Positions 17,216 through 26,558 of a DNA stretch of 37,191 bases are shown piece by piece. Positions within the stretch are counted from its first letter, which is position 1. Each line of letters opens with the position of its first letter. The translations under genes were made by a program, and so were the position numbers. The DNA comes from Calditrichota bacterium. GTDB lineage: Bacteria > Electryoneota > AABM5-125-24 > Hatepunaeales > Hatepunaeaceae. The notes under the pieces were generated by a model that worked only from the letters and a program-made list of their open reading frames with translations, had not been told where the DNA came from and ran no database searches. The stretch spans positions 1-37,191 of the forward strand of contig JABGPL010000037.1 of assembly GCA_018644935.1 (NCBI GenBank), given 5' to 3'.

Positions 17216-19243
17216 TTAATCATCCTCCTCTTCTGCATCAATTAAATATCGAACAGTGGCAGAAGCCTGAACCGATACGGAATCCTCGGCGTAAAGATGC
17301 ACAAATTCGCCGCCAGTGCTGTTGAGTACGAGAACTTGCTGTGTGTATAAAGGAAGCAATTTCATTATATCCAACTGATCTGGCGTTAACTCAAAAATCA
17401 GCTCGCTTCGAGCAGCCTCCCTTACCCTGTGATTAAGTATTTCTGCTTGAGGTAAACTGGCCGTCAGAATTGTATCCATACTCTCAAGGTTATTTCCCAT
17501 TAGCAACTTGACCTGACCGGATAATGGCACACTGTTCTCGACGATGACCCGCATGGAAACATTTTCAAGCGGATAATCGAATTCTTCTGATAATGATATA
17601 GGATCGGTGGTCATGGAGGTACCATCCAATGAGAATTTCAAGTCTGACATCAAAAGCAAATCTCCTGAGAATCCTTGATCTTCATTAATCATCATCAGCC
17701 CGGCATCGGGGAAATAATACGACCCTACTTTAACAGAGCCAGTTGATTGAATTCGCGTTGGAATAATTTCGATTAAGCGATCAATTCCCAATATTTCAAT
17801 TGTTCTGTCACCCGGTGTAAATGCAAAGCTGGTATCAAGAACTTCAGTTTGAGTATCATTGCTCGAGATAATTTGCAAATCAAGCTGAACCGAAACACCA
17901 ATATCATTTAGGAGGTCGACTCTAACATTGGCTTGTTCGAAATTAATATTATCCAGTCCCTCCGGTATCTCGACATCAATATCCTGAGTACCCATATCGA
18001 ATTCTTCTTTTACCAGCGCACCTTCCAGAGAACTGAAGAACATTTCATCGGTCCAGTATTCGATTTCAACGCCTTGATTGCTTGATATCTCAACAGCCTG
18101 ATCCTCGGGATTTTGATATGTTACCCGTGTGTTTTCAGTAGCGACATGATTTCGCACTTTAAATTGTTGATCATCGAGTGGCATATTGAAAGCCTTTCCT
18201 GACAATTCAATTTCATTTTCAGATGTCGAATTGGGGTCAATTACAAAATGCAGTGAATCAGGACTGCCATCTGGTAGAATAATATTGTCAAATATCATAT
18301 CTACAAATATCCTGAAGCCTGTAGTATTTGTCAATCTCAAGTGAGCCATTCCAGATTTTATCTCTGCTGAGACTATTGTGATATCTTCATCTGAGGGAAT
18401 GGAGTGAGGTGAGTCAAAATCTTGCCGATCTACTTCTGCCTTAGCTGCGGTAACCAATGTCGAACTAATTCCAATATCGATTTTCAAGTTGCTGCCATCA
18501 GACATTGTAATCGGACCCGGTGTAAATGGCACCTGACCCTGGATCTGAACGAGAATCTCACTATGAATCTGCTGGCCAGACAGGTCAATATCTCTCGACT
18601 CAGAGTTGCCGGTTTGTATCGGTTGATCATAGCTTACCGTGCCAATTGCCTCGCGAACTCTCTGTCCTCCTCGGTTGACAATTGTGCTCAGGGAAATTTG
18701 AAGATTTACAATATCAAATGGGAAGGTATTCGAAACAGTCATGGTCAAAGTGCCTTCCTGGATATTCACCCATTGAAATACTTCAAAAGACAGAGAGTCT
18801 TCAACTCCCCCGAAATCGAAGGCAGGAATTAATGGATATTCTCCTCCAGTTTCAAAGTCATCACTTAACTGCTCAATTATTATTGAGCTATTCTCGAGAG
18901 GAGGTTCTTCTATTGAAATTAAACCGATCTGATTTGTATAATTTCCACGACTTGATTGGTCTACTCTCAGCCTTTCAGCAATAATCTGAGGCTCAATCTC
19001 GTCCTTGTACTCAAATCTCAATTCTGAGCTGGTGCTATCCTCAAAAATAGCCCACCCATTTTCATCGAACTCAGATTGATCGTTGGTAAGCTCTCCAAGA
19101 CGATACACCTTCTCACTGAATGGGATTGTAAGTTCTATATCCCAGACAGGCGCCCCGACGTTTTCAATGTCGAGACTACATCCCGCAACAAAAGCCATCC
19201 CGATTATAAGAAACATCAGAACGGGCAAGAGATATTTTGTCAT
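17216..19243 (-). CDS. Large predicted lipoprotein with repeated beta-sandwich-like modules
   Basis: 675 aa. The N terminus has a lipoprotein signal with lipobox V-A-G-C; C22 would be the acylated residue, processed by LspA (encoded at 29515). GAGG lies five bases before the ATG at 19243. I do not recognise a named family. The early segment N-V-G-A-P-V-W-D-I-E-L-T-I-P-F resembles lipoproteins that neighbour barrel genes in other FCB genomes (recollection, not verified). Four similar stretches occur at about 163-184, 297-318, 433-456 and 558-580. Each has a strand, a central N or D with P or G, then a second strand of alternating hydrophobics. Spacing is 134, 136 and 125 residues. This suggests four Ig- or LEA-like beta-sandwich modules. 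Tail is acidic (EEEDD). Coupled to the barrel gene. Confidence 0.75.
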   Translation of the reverse strand: MTKYLLPVLMFLIIGMAFVAGCSLDIENVGAPVWDIELTIPFSEKVYRLGELTNDQSEFDENGWAIFEDSTSSELRFEYKDEIEPQIIAERLRVDQSSRGNYTNQIGLISIEEPPLENSSIIIEQLSDDFETGGEYPLIPAFDFGGVEDSLSFEVFQWVNIQEGTLTMTVSNTFPFDIVNLQISLSTIVNRGGQRVREAIGTVSYDQPIQTGNSESRDIDLSGQQIHSEILVQIQGQVPFTPGPITMSDGSNLKIDIGISSTLVTAAKAEVDRQDFDSPHSIPSDEDITIVSAEIKSGMAHLRLTNTTGFRIFVDMIFDNIILPDGSPDSLHFVIDPNSTSENEIELSGKAFNMPLDDQQFKVRNHVATENTRVTYQNPEDQAVEISSNQGVEIEYWTDEMFFSSLEGALVKEEFDMGTQDIDVEIPEGLDNINFEQANVRVDLLNDIGVSVQLDLQIISSNDTQTEVLDTSFAFTPGDRTIEILGIDRLIEIIPTRIQSTGSVKVGSYYFPDAGLMMINEDQGFSGDLLLMSDLKFSLDGTSMTTDPISLSEEFDYPLENVSMRVIVENSVPLSGQVKLLMGNNLESMDTILTASLPQAEILNHRVREAARSELIFELTPDQLDIMKLLPLYTQQVLVLNSTGGEFVHLYAEDSVSVQASATVRYLIDAEEEDD

Positions 19244-19303
19244 ATTAACCTCGGTTGTTGAATCCGGATAATAGTTTAATCTATCTGTCTAATTTAATTA
19301 AAA

Positions 19304-19354
19304 TTAAAAAACAAACACCCCCGAAAATTAAGCTTTTCTGTTATTCAGGGGTGT
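19304..19354 (-). terminator. Rho-independent terminator of metK
   Basis: Read on the minus strand, ACACCCC (19354-19348) pairs with GGGGTGT (19321-19315) across a 26-base loop. The run TTTGTTTTTTAATTTT follows. It begins about 30 bases after the metK stop and isolates metK from the lipoprotein gene. Confidence 0.75.
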
Positions 19355-19383
19355 CGATATAATGTGTCGTACCTTTAAGGAAG

Positions 19384-20517
19384 TTACTTCAGAAGATTTA
19401 CAAGATTGTCCTGTTCCCAGGGTAAACCTAAATCTGTTCTGCCAAAGTGACCGTAAGCTGCTGTTGCCCTGTAAATTGGTCTCTGTAGATCCAATCGTTC
19501 AATGATTGCGTCAGGGGTTAAATCTATGCTCTTTCGGACTATGTCAGTGATCTCCATATCAGGGAGTTTACCAGTATTAAATGTCTCGACCATAAGCGAA
19601 ACTGGTTCTGCGACACCAATTGCATAAGCTATCTGAATCTGACACTTGTCTGCTAAACCGGCAGCGATTATGTTACGAGCTACATGACGCGCAGCGTATG
19701 CCCCAGACCGATCTACTTTCGTTGGGTCTTTTCCGGAAAAACAACCACCACCATGAAGTGCCATCCCACCATAGGTATCAACGATAATTTTTCTTCCAGT
19801 TAAACCCGTGTCTGCATGTGGACCACCTAGTACAAAACGCCCGGTTGGATTAACATGAATTTTGACTGTATCTTTATTTATCAAATTCGTCGGGATATGC
19901 TTGAAAATTAGTTTTTCAGTTATATCTTTCCGGATTGTTTCCTGATCTACATCCGCATCATGCTGAGTAGAAACAACAACCGTTTCGACTGATACGGGCT
20001 TATCGTCTACATATCTGACAGAAACTTGGGTCTTTCCATCTGGTCTGAGATAGGTTAGCTCATTACTCTTTCTGAGCTCGGTCAGACCTTTCGCGAGAGT
20101 GTGAGCTAACTGAATCGGTAAAGGCATCAACTGTTCTGTCTCATTTGAGGCAAACCCGACCATCATTCCCTGATCGCCAGCGCCAGCTACATCTACGCCT
20201 AATGCAATATCTGTAGACTGCTGATCTATTGTGGTAATCACAGCACAGGTCTTAGCATCAAACCCGTATGCTGCCTCAACATACCCGATATCATGAATGA
20301 CATCTCTGGTTATTTTTGGGATATCAACATAAGTCTTAGTTGAAATCTCCCCACCAACTAATGCCATTCCCGTTGTCAGAAATGTTTCACATGCGACACG
20401 ACTTAATGGATCATCTTTAAGTGTTGCATCCAAAACAGCATCTGAGATTTGATCCGCAATCTTATCCGGATGCCCTTCAGTTACCGATTCAGATGTAAAA
20501 ATGTATTCTTTCTGCAT
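19384..20517 (-). CDS. metK: S-adenosylmethionine synthetase
   Basis: Makes SAM from methionine and ATP. 377 aa, slightly shorter than the usual 380-400. Landmarks: [16 protein letters not shown] at 15-30, the GAGDQG hexapeptide at 112-117 and the phosphate-binding block [16 protein letters not shown] at 256-271. An AAAGGAAA Shine-Dalgarno lies upstream of the ATG. The 84-base leader is too short for a SAM riboswitch and shows none. Downstream terminator present. SAM users and a SAM destroyer are also in this window (rsmA at 8085, SAM hydrolase at 28730). Confidence 0.97.
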   Translation of the reverse strand: MQKEYIFTSESVTEGHPDKIADQISDAVLDATLKDDPLSRVACETFLTTGMALVGGEISTKTYVDIPKITRDVIHDIGYVEAAYGFDAKTCAVITTIDQQSTDIALGVDVAGAGDQGMMVGFASNETEQLMPLPIQLAHTLAKGLTELRKSNELTYLRPDGKTQVSVRYVDDKPVSVETVVVSTQHDADVDQETIRKDITEKLIFKHIPTNLINKDTVKIHVNPTGRFVLGGPHADTGLTGRKIIVDTYGGMALHGGGCFSGKDPTKVDRSGAYAARHVARNIIAAGLADKCQIQIAYAIGVAEPVSLMVETFNTGKLPDMEITDIVRKSIDLTPDAIIERLDLQRPIYRATAAYGHFGRTDLGLPWEQDNLVNLLK

Positions 20518-20601
20518 TTACTTTCCTTTTATCGTATATGTTTCTTTCCCATCAATTTCGGCGGAAGTTAATGAATCTACAATTCATATAGAATTCTGAA
20601 C

Positions 20602-21579
20602 TTACAATTTCAGCCAGCTTGAGGAACCTAAATTTACTTGATGCAATCTTCCGATTACCTCTGCTCTGTAACCAATCAGTGTTTTTGAGATCATAGCTCT
20701 CTGGACGATCGATTTACCTCCGATCATGCTGTTCTGGATAATGGTCTCACTGATTTTGCAGTTTTTCCCAATTGAAACATATGGACCGATTATGGATCTA
20801 TCAATCACTGCCCCTTCACCAATGAATACTGGTGGAATGATAACTGATTGTTTTACTTCCACCCCTTCCATTCCGCCACCATCGCGCTTTAGGATATACC
20901 GATTGGTTTCAAGTAATGTCTCTGGATTTCCACAATCAGACCACCCGGTTATCGGAACAGTTTCGATAACCTCACCCCAATCGATCAAAAGCTGCAAGGC
21001 ATCAGTTATCTGATATTCTCCCTTGACAGTGATACTTTTCTGCATTGTCTCTTTGATTGCAGATTTAAGTTTCACTGCGTCACGTATATAATATACGCCT
21101 ACAATCGCAAGGTTTGATGGTGGTTCTTTTGGTTTTTCTACAAGCCTTATGACTTTGTTGCCTTCGACTTCGACGACTCCGAATTTTCTCGGATCATCTA
21201 CCTCTTTCACACCAATGGCATTCACACCACGTTTCATTGCAGGAACCATATCTGTGTCAAGTATCGTATCACCCAAAATGACCAATGCATCTTCATCACC
21301 TGGATCAATTCCAGTATGAATAGCATGACCTAAACCAAGTTGAGGTTCCTGAAGCCGGAAATCTATTTCAAGATCAAACCTTCCCTTAACATACTTTTTA
21401 ATCTCGTCGCCAAGATGCCCGTGAATAATCGTTAAACTGGTTGCACCCCATTCAATAACCTGTTGAATAATATATTCAAGGATTGGTTTCCCTGCAATTG
21501 GCAAGAGGGTTTTAGGAAGAGTGTATGTGTAAGGTCGCAGCCGGCTTCCGACTCCGGCTGCGGGAATTATCACCTTCAT
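20602..21579 (-). CDS. Sugar-phosphate nucleotidyltransferase with left-handed beta-helix tail (RmlA-like)
   Basis: 325 aa. Nucleotidyltransferase domain with the family signature G-V-G-S-R-L-R-P-Y-T and P-K-T-L-L-P-I at 9-28. Further landmarks are GLGHAI, an LGDTILD metal-binding aspartate segment, VEKPKEP and GEYQITDAL. The C-terminal ~70 residues (VIDRSIIGPYVSIGKNCKI...) form hexapeptide repeats as in long RmlA- and GlmU-type enzymes. It likely transfers dTTP or UTP onto glucose-1-phosphate to feed cell-surface sugar synthesis; the exact sugar and nucleotide cannot be told. AAGGA is eight bases before the ATG. It lies between the phosphoglucose/mannose isomerase gene and metK, so it may share a transcript with both. 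The isomerase upstream would supply hexose phosphates. Confidence 0.85.
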   Translation of the reverse strand: MKVIIPAAGVGSRLRPYTYTLPKTLLPIAGKPILEYIIQQVIEWGATSLTIIHGHLGDEIKKYVKGRFDLEIDFRLQEPQLGLGHAIHTGIDPGDEDALVILGDTILDTDMVPAMKRGVNAIGVKEVDDPRKFGVVEVEGNKVIRLVEKPKEPPSNLAIVGVYYIRDAVKLKSAIKETMQKSITVKGEYQITDALQLLIDWGEVIETVPITGWSDCGNPETLLETNRYILKRDGGGMEGVEVKQSVIIPPVFIGEGAVIDRSIIGPYVSIGKNCKISETIIQNSMIGGKSIVQRAMISKTLIGYRAEVIGRLHQVNLGSSSWLKL

Positions 21580-21676
21580 GAGCTGTTTCCTTTGTGGTTG
21601 CGGTGCATGATGTTTTGGTTTCCCATTCCCGCAAATTCACATACAAATAATTTCAAATCACAGATTGGGATTGAGA

Positions 21677-22942
21677 TTACTCGTTCGATTTGGGTTGTTC
21701 TGAGTTCTCAGATCCAATATCCTGATTAAAATTTTCATCAAGGTCATCTGGCGGAATCCAGGGTTCAACATCTTTTTTGGATTCCATTTCAGGGTCTGGT
21801 TCATCCGTAGATACCGAATTAGATTCTGGTTCAGGATCAGGTTCTGGATCAGGTTCCGATTTTGGTGGCTCGCCTCTAAGTTTTATCTCAGGAATCACTT
21901 TGAGTTCAGTTGGATCGTTACCTTTTAATGCTGCTAAGAAAAGGCTAACATAATCAGCAAGAACTATTCGCGAAAGAGTTAATTCAAACTGATCACTTCC
22001 AGCTGCAGGGAAAGGCAAGCAAGCAAATCCCTTCTCGTAAAAATATTCTGCAGCGATTGAGAACGTTTCACGAAGATCGGGTGAATCATTTGGGTCTGCA
22101 AGAAAGATCATTGCCCATTTTTTGTGATCCAAGTTAATTAATCCCTCAACGGCATTATGCAGTCCCTCTGGAATTTCAATCTGGAAAGCTGGATGATTGC
22201 TGTTTTCATTCAGTTGTGCACTTAACCTGGTTGCGATACCAGTGCATGCTTTCGAGTAAAAAACAATTACACTTTTGCCTTTTATCGTCGTCGAGATAGG
22301 TAGTGCTGCCCTAATCAAGGGATGCTCGGTCGGTTCGTCTTTATCCAGACTTACAGCTAATCGGGTTGCGGCTTTTTCGAGTTTCTCTACCTGCTTAGGT
22401 AAAACTATATCCCACCTCACCATGAGGGAAATCGCCAGCCCCAAAGCCCAACCTAATGCGGCTCGAGGCTGATATCCTGTAGGAATTCTCCAGATTGGGA
22501 TAGATTGCTCCCATGCCATTCTTGTGAGCTCTCCACCGGAAGATATATAGACATTGGATCTTAATCCACCATATACCTGATCAGCTATTTGAATTATTTC
22601 ACGAGTACTGCCTGAATAGCTTGAAACGATCACACCTCGAGTATCTCGCGGAGGAATAGAACCTCGATGGACAATAACTTTGTTTGGATTCTCGAGCATG
22701 TCTCCGATTAAATCACCAGCAATCGCTGATCCTCCAAGCCCGATAAGGTGAACCTTGTCCCGGCTGAGTGGCATATCACCCTCATCATACTTTAATGCCG
22801 TTTCAAAGGCCGATTTTATTTGTACGGGCAGCTCCAGAACATGATCTTCCATTTTGCTGACATCGAGTTTGCGCAGCTTTTTTACGATCTTACTTACTTC
22901 TTCTGGAGTGCTAATCTGTGGAGATACTTCCCAGATATTCAC
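21677..22942 (-). CDS. Bifunctional phosphoglucose/phosphomannose isomerase with acidic C-terminal tail
   Basis: 421 aa. Two SIS-type folds: the first has IGLGGSAIAGDLIGD and VSSYSGSTREI near 87-130, the usual sugar-phosphate binding loops. The second half carries PEGLHNAVEGL with the catalytic E and H of this family. Interconverts glucose-6-P, fructose-6-P and mannose-6-P, linking glycolysis to sugar-nucleotide synthesis. The start is GTG at 22942 with GGGAAG just upstream. The catalytic part ends near residue 356. A ~65-residue low-complexity tail of E, D, P and S follows, coding a P-D-P-E repeat. The tail is not expected in the family. Followed 97 bases later by the nucleotidyltransferase gene. 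Confidence 0.88.
   Translation of the reverse strand: MNIWEVSPQISTPEEVSKIVKKLRKLDVSKMEDHVLELPVQIKSAFETALKYDEGDMPLSRDKVHLIGLGGSAIAGDLIGDMLENPNKVIVHRGSIPPRDTRGVIVSSYSGSTREIIQIADQVYGGLRSNVYISSGGELTRMAWEQSIPIWRIPTGYQPRAALGWALGLAISLMVRWDIVLPKQVEKLEKAATRLAVSLDKDEPTEHPLIRAALPISTTIKGKSVIVFYSKACTGIATRLSAQLNENSNHPAFQIEIPEGLHNAVEGLINLDHKKWAMIFLADPNDSPDLRETFSIAAEYFYEKGFACLPFPAAGSDQFELTLSRIVLADYVSLFLAALKGNDPTELKVIPEIKLRGEPPKSEPDPEPDPEPESNSVSTDEPDPEMESKKDVEPWIPPDDLDENFNQDIGSENSEQPKSNE
21828..21857. repeat. 12-base imperfect tandem repeat in isomerase tail
   Basis: GGTTCAGGATCA, then GGTTCTGGATCA, then GGTTCC: two and a half units of 12 bases. On the minus strand they encode the E-P-D-P-E-P-D-P-E-P-E-S stretch. 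Units of 12 keep the reading frame, so the tail could lengthen or shorten by slippage. Confidence 0.75.
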
Positions 22943-23075
22943 ATTTCTTCCCAGTTAATTAACTTAATGAAAAACAAAACGACAATTTCTAAACCAACTC
23001 ATCCTTCTCAATCAATCACTAACAAGTTGGGAAATCTATATTGTCAACAAAGATTTTTTCACGATCCGGTGTCCT

Positions 23076-24317
23076 CTATTCACCATACCTGGCGATAATT
23101 TCTTCTCTAGTCTTTCCAAGAATATCGTATTTCTTTCCTACTTTTTCAAATGACGAGATGGCTTTATCAAGATGTTCCAGATCATGTCCCGCTGATAATT
23201 GTACGCGAATGCGAGCCAATCCCTTTGCAACAACTGGGAAAAAGAATCCGATCACATAAATACCCTCAAAATATAAATCGCGAGCTATATCCTGAGATAA
23301 CTTTGCATTGTAAAGCATAATCGGAACAATTGGGTGAACTCCAGGCTTAATGTCGTAACCAATGGCCGTCATTTTATCTCGGAAGTACATTGTATTCCAT
23401 TCAAGCTTATCCCTTAACGCTGTTGATTCCTCCAACATGTCTACAACTTGAATTGCTGCTTTTACAACCACTGGTGCCAGACTATTCGAGAATAGATAAG
23501 GACGTGAACGCTGACGCAGCATTTCTATTATCTCCCTACGACCTGTAGTAAAACCGCCTGACGCACCCCCCATTGCCTTTCCGAGAGTGCTCGTTATAAT
23601 ATCAACCCTGTTCATGACATTGTGATGTTCATGGGTGCCACGACCAGTTTTTCCGATAAATCCTGTACAATGGCTATCATCGACCATCACTAAAGCATCA
23701 TACTTTTCTGCGAGATCACAAATCTTATCAAGACGGGCAATAGTACCATCCATGGAAAAAGCTCCGTCCGTGCACACCATACGGTATCTAGCACTCTGTG
23801 CATCTTTAAGTTTTGCTTCGAGATCATCCAGATCATCATGTTTAACTATATATCGTTTCGCTTTACTAAGACGTATACCATCAATTATTGAAGCATGGTT
23901 TAGAGCATCTGTTAAAATCGCATCTTGTTCCTTCATAAAAACTTCAAACAATCCCCCATTAGCATCAAAACAAGATGAATAGAGAATAGTGTCTTCCATG
24001 CCCAGAAAGTGCGCAATTTTTCTTTCGAGCTCTCGGTGAATATCCTGTGTCCCGCATATAAAGCGAACAGAGGACATCCCATATCCACTTTGATCGAGAC
24101 CTGCATGTGCAGCTTTAAGAACCTCCGGGTAGCTCGATAGCCCGAGGTAATTATTTGCGCAGAAGTTTACAACATTTTCCAGAGGTGCATTATTGGGATA
24201 CTCAACCTGGATTGCTGCACCTTGAGGTCCATGTATATATCTTTCTTCCTTGTACAGACCCGCAGACCGAACATCCTTAAGTTCGTTTACAAGATCGTTT
24301 TTTATTTTTCCGTACAT
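23076..24317 (-). CDS. kbl: Glycine C-acetyltransferase (2-amino-3-ketobutyrate CoA ligase)
   Basis: PLP enzyme of the alpha-oxoamine synthase family. It cleaves 2-amino-3-oxobutyrate with CoA to glycine and acetyl-CoA, the second step of threonine degradation. 413 aa. Landmarks: [16 protein letters not shown] at 51-66, the [16 protein letters not shown] segment, [11 protein letters not shown] and the PLP lysine K247 in [10 protein letters not shown]. Kbl, KAS and BioF share this fold, but the ANNYLGL and R-F-I-C-G-T-Q patterns are Kbl-type, and tdh (26559) makes its substrate. No strong Shine-Dalgarno before the ATG at 24317. Separated from tdh by an unrelated secreted-protein gene. Confidence 0.93.
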   Translation of the reverse strand: MYGKIKNDLVNELKDVRSAGLYKEERYIHGPQGAAIQVEYPNNAPLENVVNFCANNYLGLSSYPEVLKAAHAGLDQSGYGMSSVRFICGTQDIHRELERKIAHFLGMEDTILYSSCFDANGGLFEVFMKEQDAILTDALNHASIIDGIRLSKAKRYIVKHDDLDDLEAKLKDAQSARYRMVCTDGAFSMDGTIARLDKICDLAEKYDALVMVDDSHCTGFIGKTGRGTHEHHNVMNRVDIITSTLGKAMGGASGGFTTGRREIIEMLRQRSRPYLFSNSLAPVVVKAAIQVVDMLEESTALRDKLEWNTMYFRDKMTAIGYDIKPGVHPIVPIMLYNAKLSQDIARDLYFEGIYVIGFFFPVVAKGLARIRVQLSAGHDLEHLDKAISSFEKVGKKYDILGKTREEIIARYGE

Positions 24318-24382
24318 AATTACTCGTTGGTTTGACTGTGGTTAATTACAGTACATATCCAAAACAGAATATGAAATGCCGA

Positions 24383-26443
24383 TTATTTTTGTAGAACAAT
24401 CTGTTTTGTGACGATCTGATCATCGATTTGAGCCCGAACAATATATTGACCACTTGTCAGATTATCAGCACTCCAACTATAAACAAGTTGACCGGGTTGT
24501 GCCTCTCCCTCATCGATGAGTTGAATAAATCTACCTAATTGGCTAAAAACCTCAACCTTAACAAAAGAATGTTTTGTCAAACTAATACTAATGTTCGCAA
24601 CATTGTTAAATGGATTTGGACTAACAGTTACCAATCCATGTTCAAGTGGTTGATTTTCTTTGTCCTTTTCAATGAATAGTGGAACATAAATGTTCCTGAA
24701 TACTGATGATGCACCTGTGATAAAAATCCCGTCAGTAACTTGAACAGTCCATGTGAATTCCCCCCCAACATCGGGGTTAAGTTCTTCTCTCAGATATGAT
24801 AATGGCAGGAATGTGTCACTTATTCCAGAAAATGGGATTGTATCCCCACCGACAAAGAACAATACAGTGTAAAACAAATCATCTCCATCAACATCTTCAG
24901 ATCCCGCCCACCTGAATGATGAATCGGGCATATCCCAGAGGATTGTCTGCTCATTCTCGGGGAAAAGCAGATCAAATGAACCGGGAGGATTGATCCGGGG
25001 TGGAATATGATTGGTGAAAGAAGACGATGCCCCAACTGTAAATGCACCATCCGTAGCTTCCACCGTCCATGAAACATCCCCATCTTCAGAGATACCAATC
25101 AGATTGTTGACAATAGAGATCGGGATACTGGTCTCGGTAATTCCTGAAGAGTCTAATAGATTTTGTCCAACGCCTAACCTCAACGTATATAAAACCTGAT
25201 CACCATCGACATCTTCAGACTCCTGCCATACAAACATAGTATCGGGGCTATTCCATTGAATTTCCTCTCCATCTCCGGGAACTAAAAGATCAAATGCTGA
25301 TGGAGCATCTGCAATGGGATCAACATTGACAACAAACGTGTCCGCAAGTGTCTCCTCACCATTATAAGCTGTAATAATTGTCTCCGATGATCCAAACCAA
25401 TCTCCTTCTGGAGACAAAAAAAACTCACCATTCCGTTCAATCCGGCTTATAAGCCCAGGTGCTGTCACCTCATATTCAACTCCTCGAGTCGAACTCTTAA
25501 ACACCGTGTCAAGATCTGCAACTAAAAACTCCTCACTGTCTTCCTCAATATTCCAGTCAGGAATTGGATTATCAACAACAAAAACCGGTAGCACATCGCA
25601 AATTACTCTGAATGCTAACTCGCGAGGGTCCCATGCATTTGATAACGAAAAAATATTTGTCGCGTTTGCATCAACAGCATCGGCGGAAAAAGTGAAAGTC
25701 ACACGCTGAGAACGACCGGGAGCAACGTTAAAAGAAGAAGGTTCAATTGTCCAGAAACCATTATCCGAAACCATCTCTTCAACTACGAGTTGAGCACCAC
25801 CACGACCACCGTTATCTGGGTTGTTGATGTTCAAATTAAATGTGTAAACTTCTCCCCAGAACAAATCACCCAAGAACCAGTTCATGTTGATTCCCCACCA
25901 TCCTCCCCATGCATTATTTTCACCCTGAGGCCAACTTGTGGTAATGTTTGGATAGTCCTCAATATGTCCGGCGATGGGGACGGTATATTCTTCTCTTGAA
26001 GGGTCGTTACTGGTAAAATAAAGATTTACAAATTGGTGAGGTTCATCTTCGGGAAACATGTTGCCCTTCTGCACGCAAACAAACCACTGGGCTCGGCCAA
26101 TCCCAACAACACCTTCAAGACTTAAAACTTCTTCAACTTCTTCATCTTCACCGGGGATAAAATATACACGGACCCATTCCTGATCTGCTGGTTGAACTTC
26201 AACGGTCCATATGAGCTCTTCATTAGCGTGATTTCCCTCGCTATTATCAATCCGGAGTGTATCTCTGGACCAGCGGTCAATTATATTTCCCTGCCATTCA
26301 ACGGGATCTCTTGTATCAAGTCTTCTCTCAATATGACGAGGGTGTACATCAAAGTCAGGACGTGCCAAAAGAACTGGTGCAATGAGTATAATTGTCACAA
26401 AAATTATTGTGATGAATTTCCATAAAGCTTTCTTTTCGACCAT
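24383..26443 (-). CDS. T9SS-exported multidomain protein with duplicated Ig-like module
   Basis: 686 aa. GAGG lies five bases before the ATG at 26443. Signal peptide at about 1-27, ending LLA. The N-terminal ~330 residues are beta-rich with no family I recognise, and include an aromatic patch NNAWGGWWGINMNWFLGD. Two related modules of about 100 residues follow, beginning near 381 and 487. Each has S-F-D-L-L (or A-F-D-L-L), W-x-x-P-D-(T/S)-x-F-x-W, S-E-D-V-D-G-D, then W-T-V-x-x-T-D-G, a bacterial Ig/cadherin-like layout. The C terminus is a Por/type A sorting domain: SPNPFN at 608-613, a FSQLGR motif and final KQIVLQK. Probably an outer-surface or secreted adhesin or binding protein. No catalytic motif seen. 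Sits between kbl and tdh. Confidence 0.85.
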   Translation of the reverse strand: MVEKKALWKFITIIFVTIILIAPVLLARPDFDVHPRHIERRLDTRDPVEWQGNIIDRWSRDTLRIDNSEGNHANEELIWTVEVQPADQEWVRVYFIPGEDEEVEEVLSLEGVVGIGRAQWFVCVQKGNMFPEDEPHQFVNLYFTSNDPSREEYTVPIAGHIEDYPNITTSWPQGENNAWGGWWGINMNWFLGDLFWGEVYTFNLNINNPDNGGRGGAQLVVEEMVSDNGFWTIEPSSFNVAPGRSQRVTFTFSADAVDANATNIFSLSNAWDPRELAFRVICDVLPVFVVDNPIPDWNIEEDSEEFLVADLDTVFKSSTRGVEYEVTAPGLISRIERNGEFFLSPEGDWFGSSETIITAYNGEETLADTFVVNVDPIADAPSAFDLLVPGDGEEIQWNSPDTMFVWQESEDVDGDQVLYTLRLGVGQNLLDSSGITETSIPISIVNNLIGISEDGDVSWTVEATDGAFTVGASSSFTNHIPPRINPPGSFDLLFPENEQTILWDMPDSSFRWAGSEDVDGDDLFYTVLFFVGGDTIPFSGISDTFLPLSYLREELNPDVGGEFTWTVQVTDGIFITGASSVFRNIYVPLFIEKDKENQPLEHGLVTVSPNPFNNVANISISLTKHSFVKVEVFSQLGRFIQLIDEGEAQPGQLVYSWSADNLTSGQYIVRAQIDDQIVTKQIVLQK

Positions 26444-26501
26444 TTTGACCTCGTTTTACCTGCGCACAACTTAAATCGCAATTCCAACTAATCCTGAAAT
26501 G

Positions 26502-26521
26502 CGGTAAATAAATGTTTACCG
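26502..26521. terminator. Weak hairpin between tdh and the secreted-protein gene
   Basis: CGGTAAA (26502-26508) and TTTACCG (26515-26521) form a 7-base stem with a 6-base loop, downstream of tdh on the minus strand. No strong T-run follows, so it is a possible attenuator or partial terminator only. Confidence 0.3.
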
Positions 26522-26558
26522 TGATTTTGCCTGCCCATCACAGTCTAACTAAACTGGA

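Noticed and set aside
20518-20601. SAM riboswitch upstream of metK
   Set aside because: The 84-base leader is too short and shows no SAM-I-like helices or terminator.
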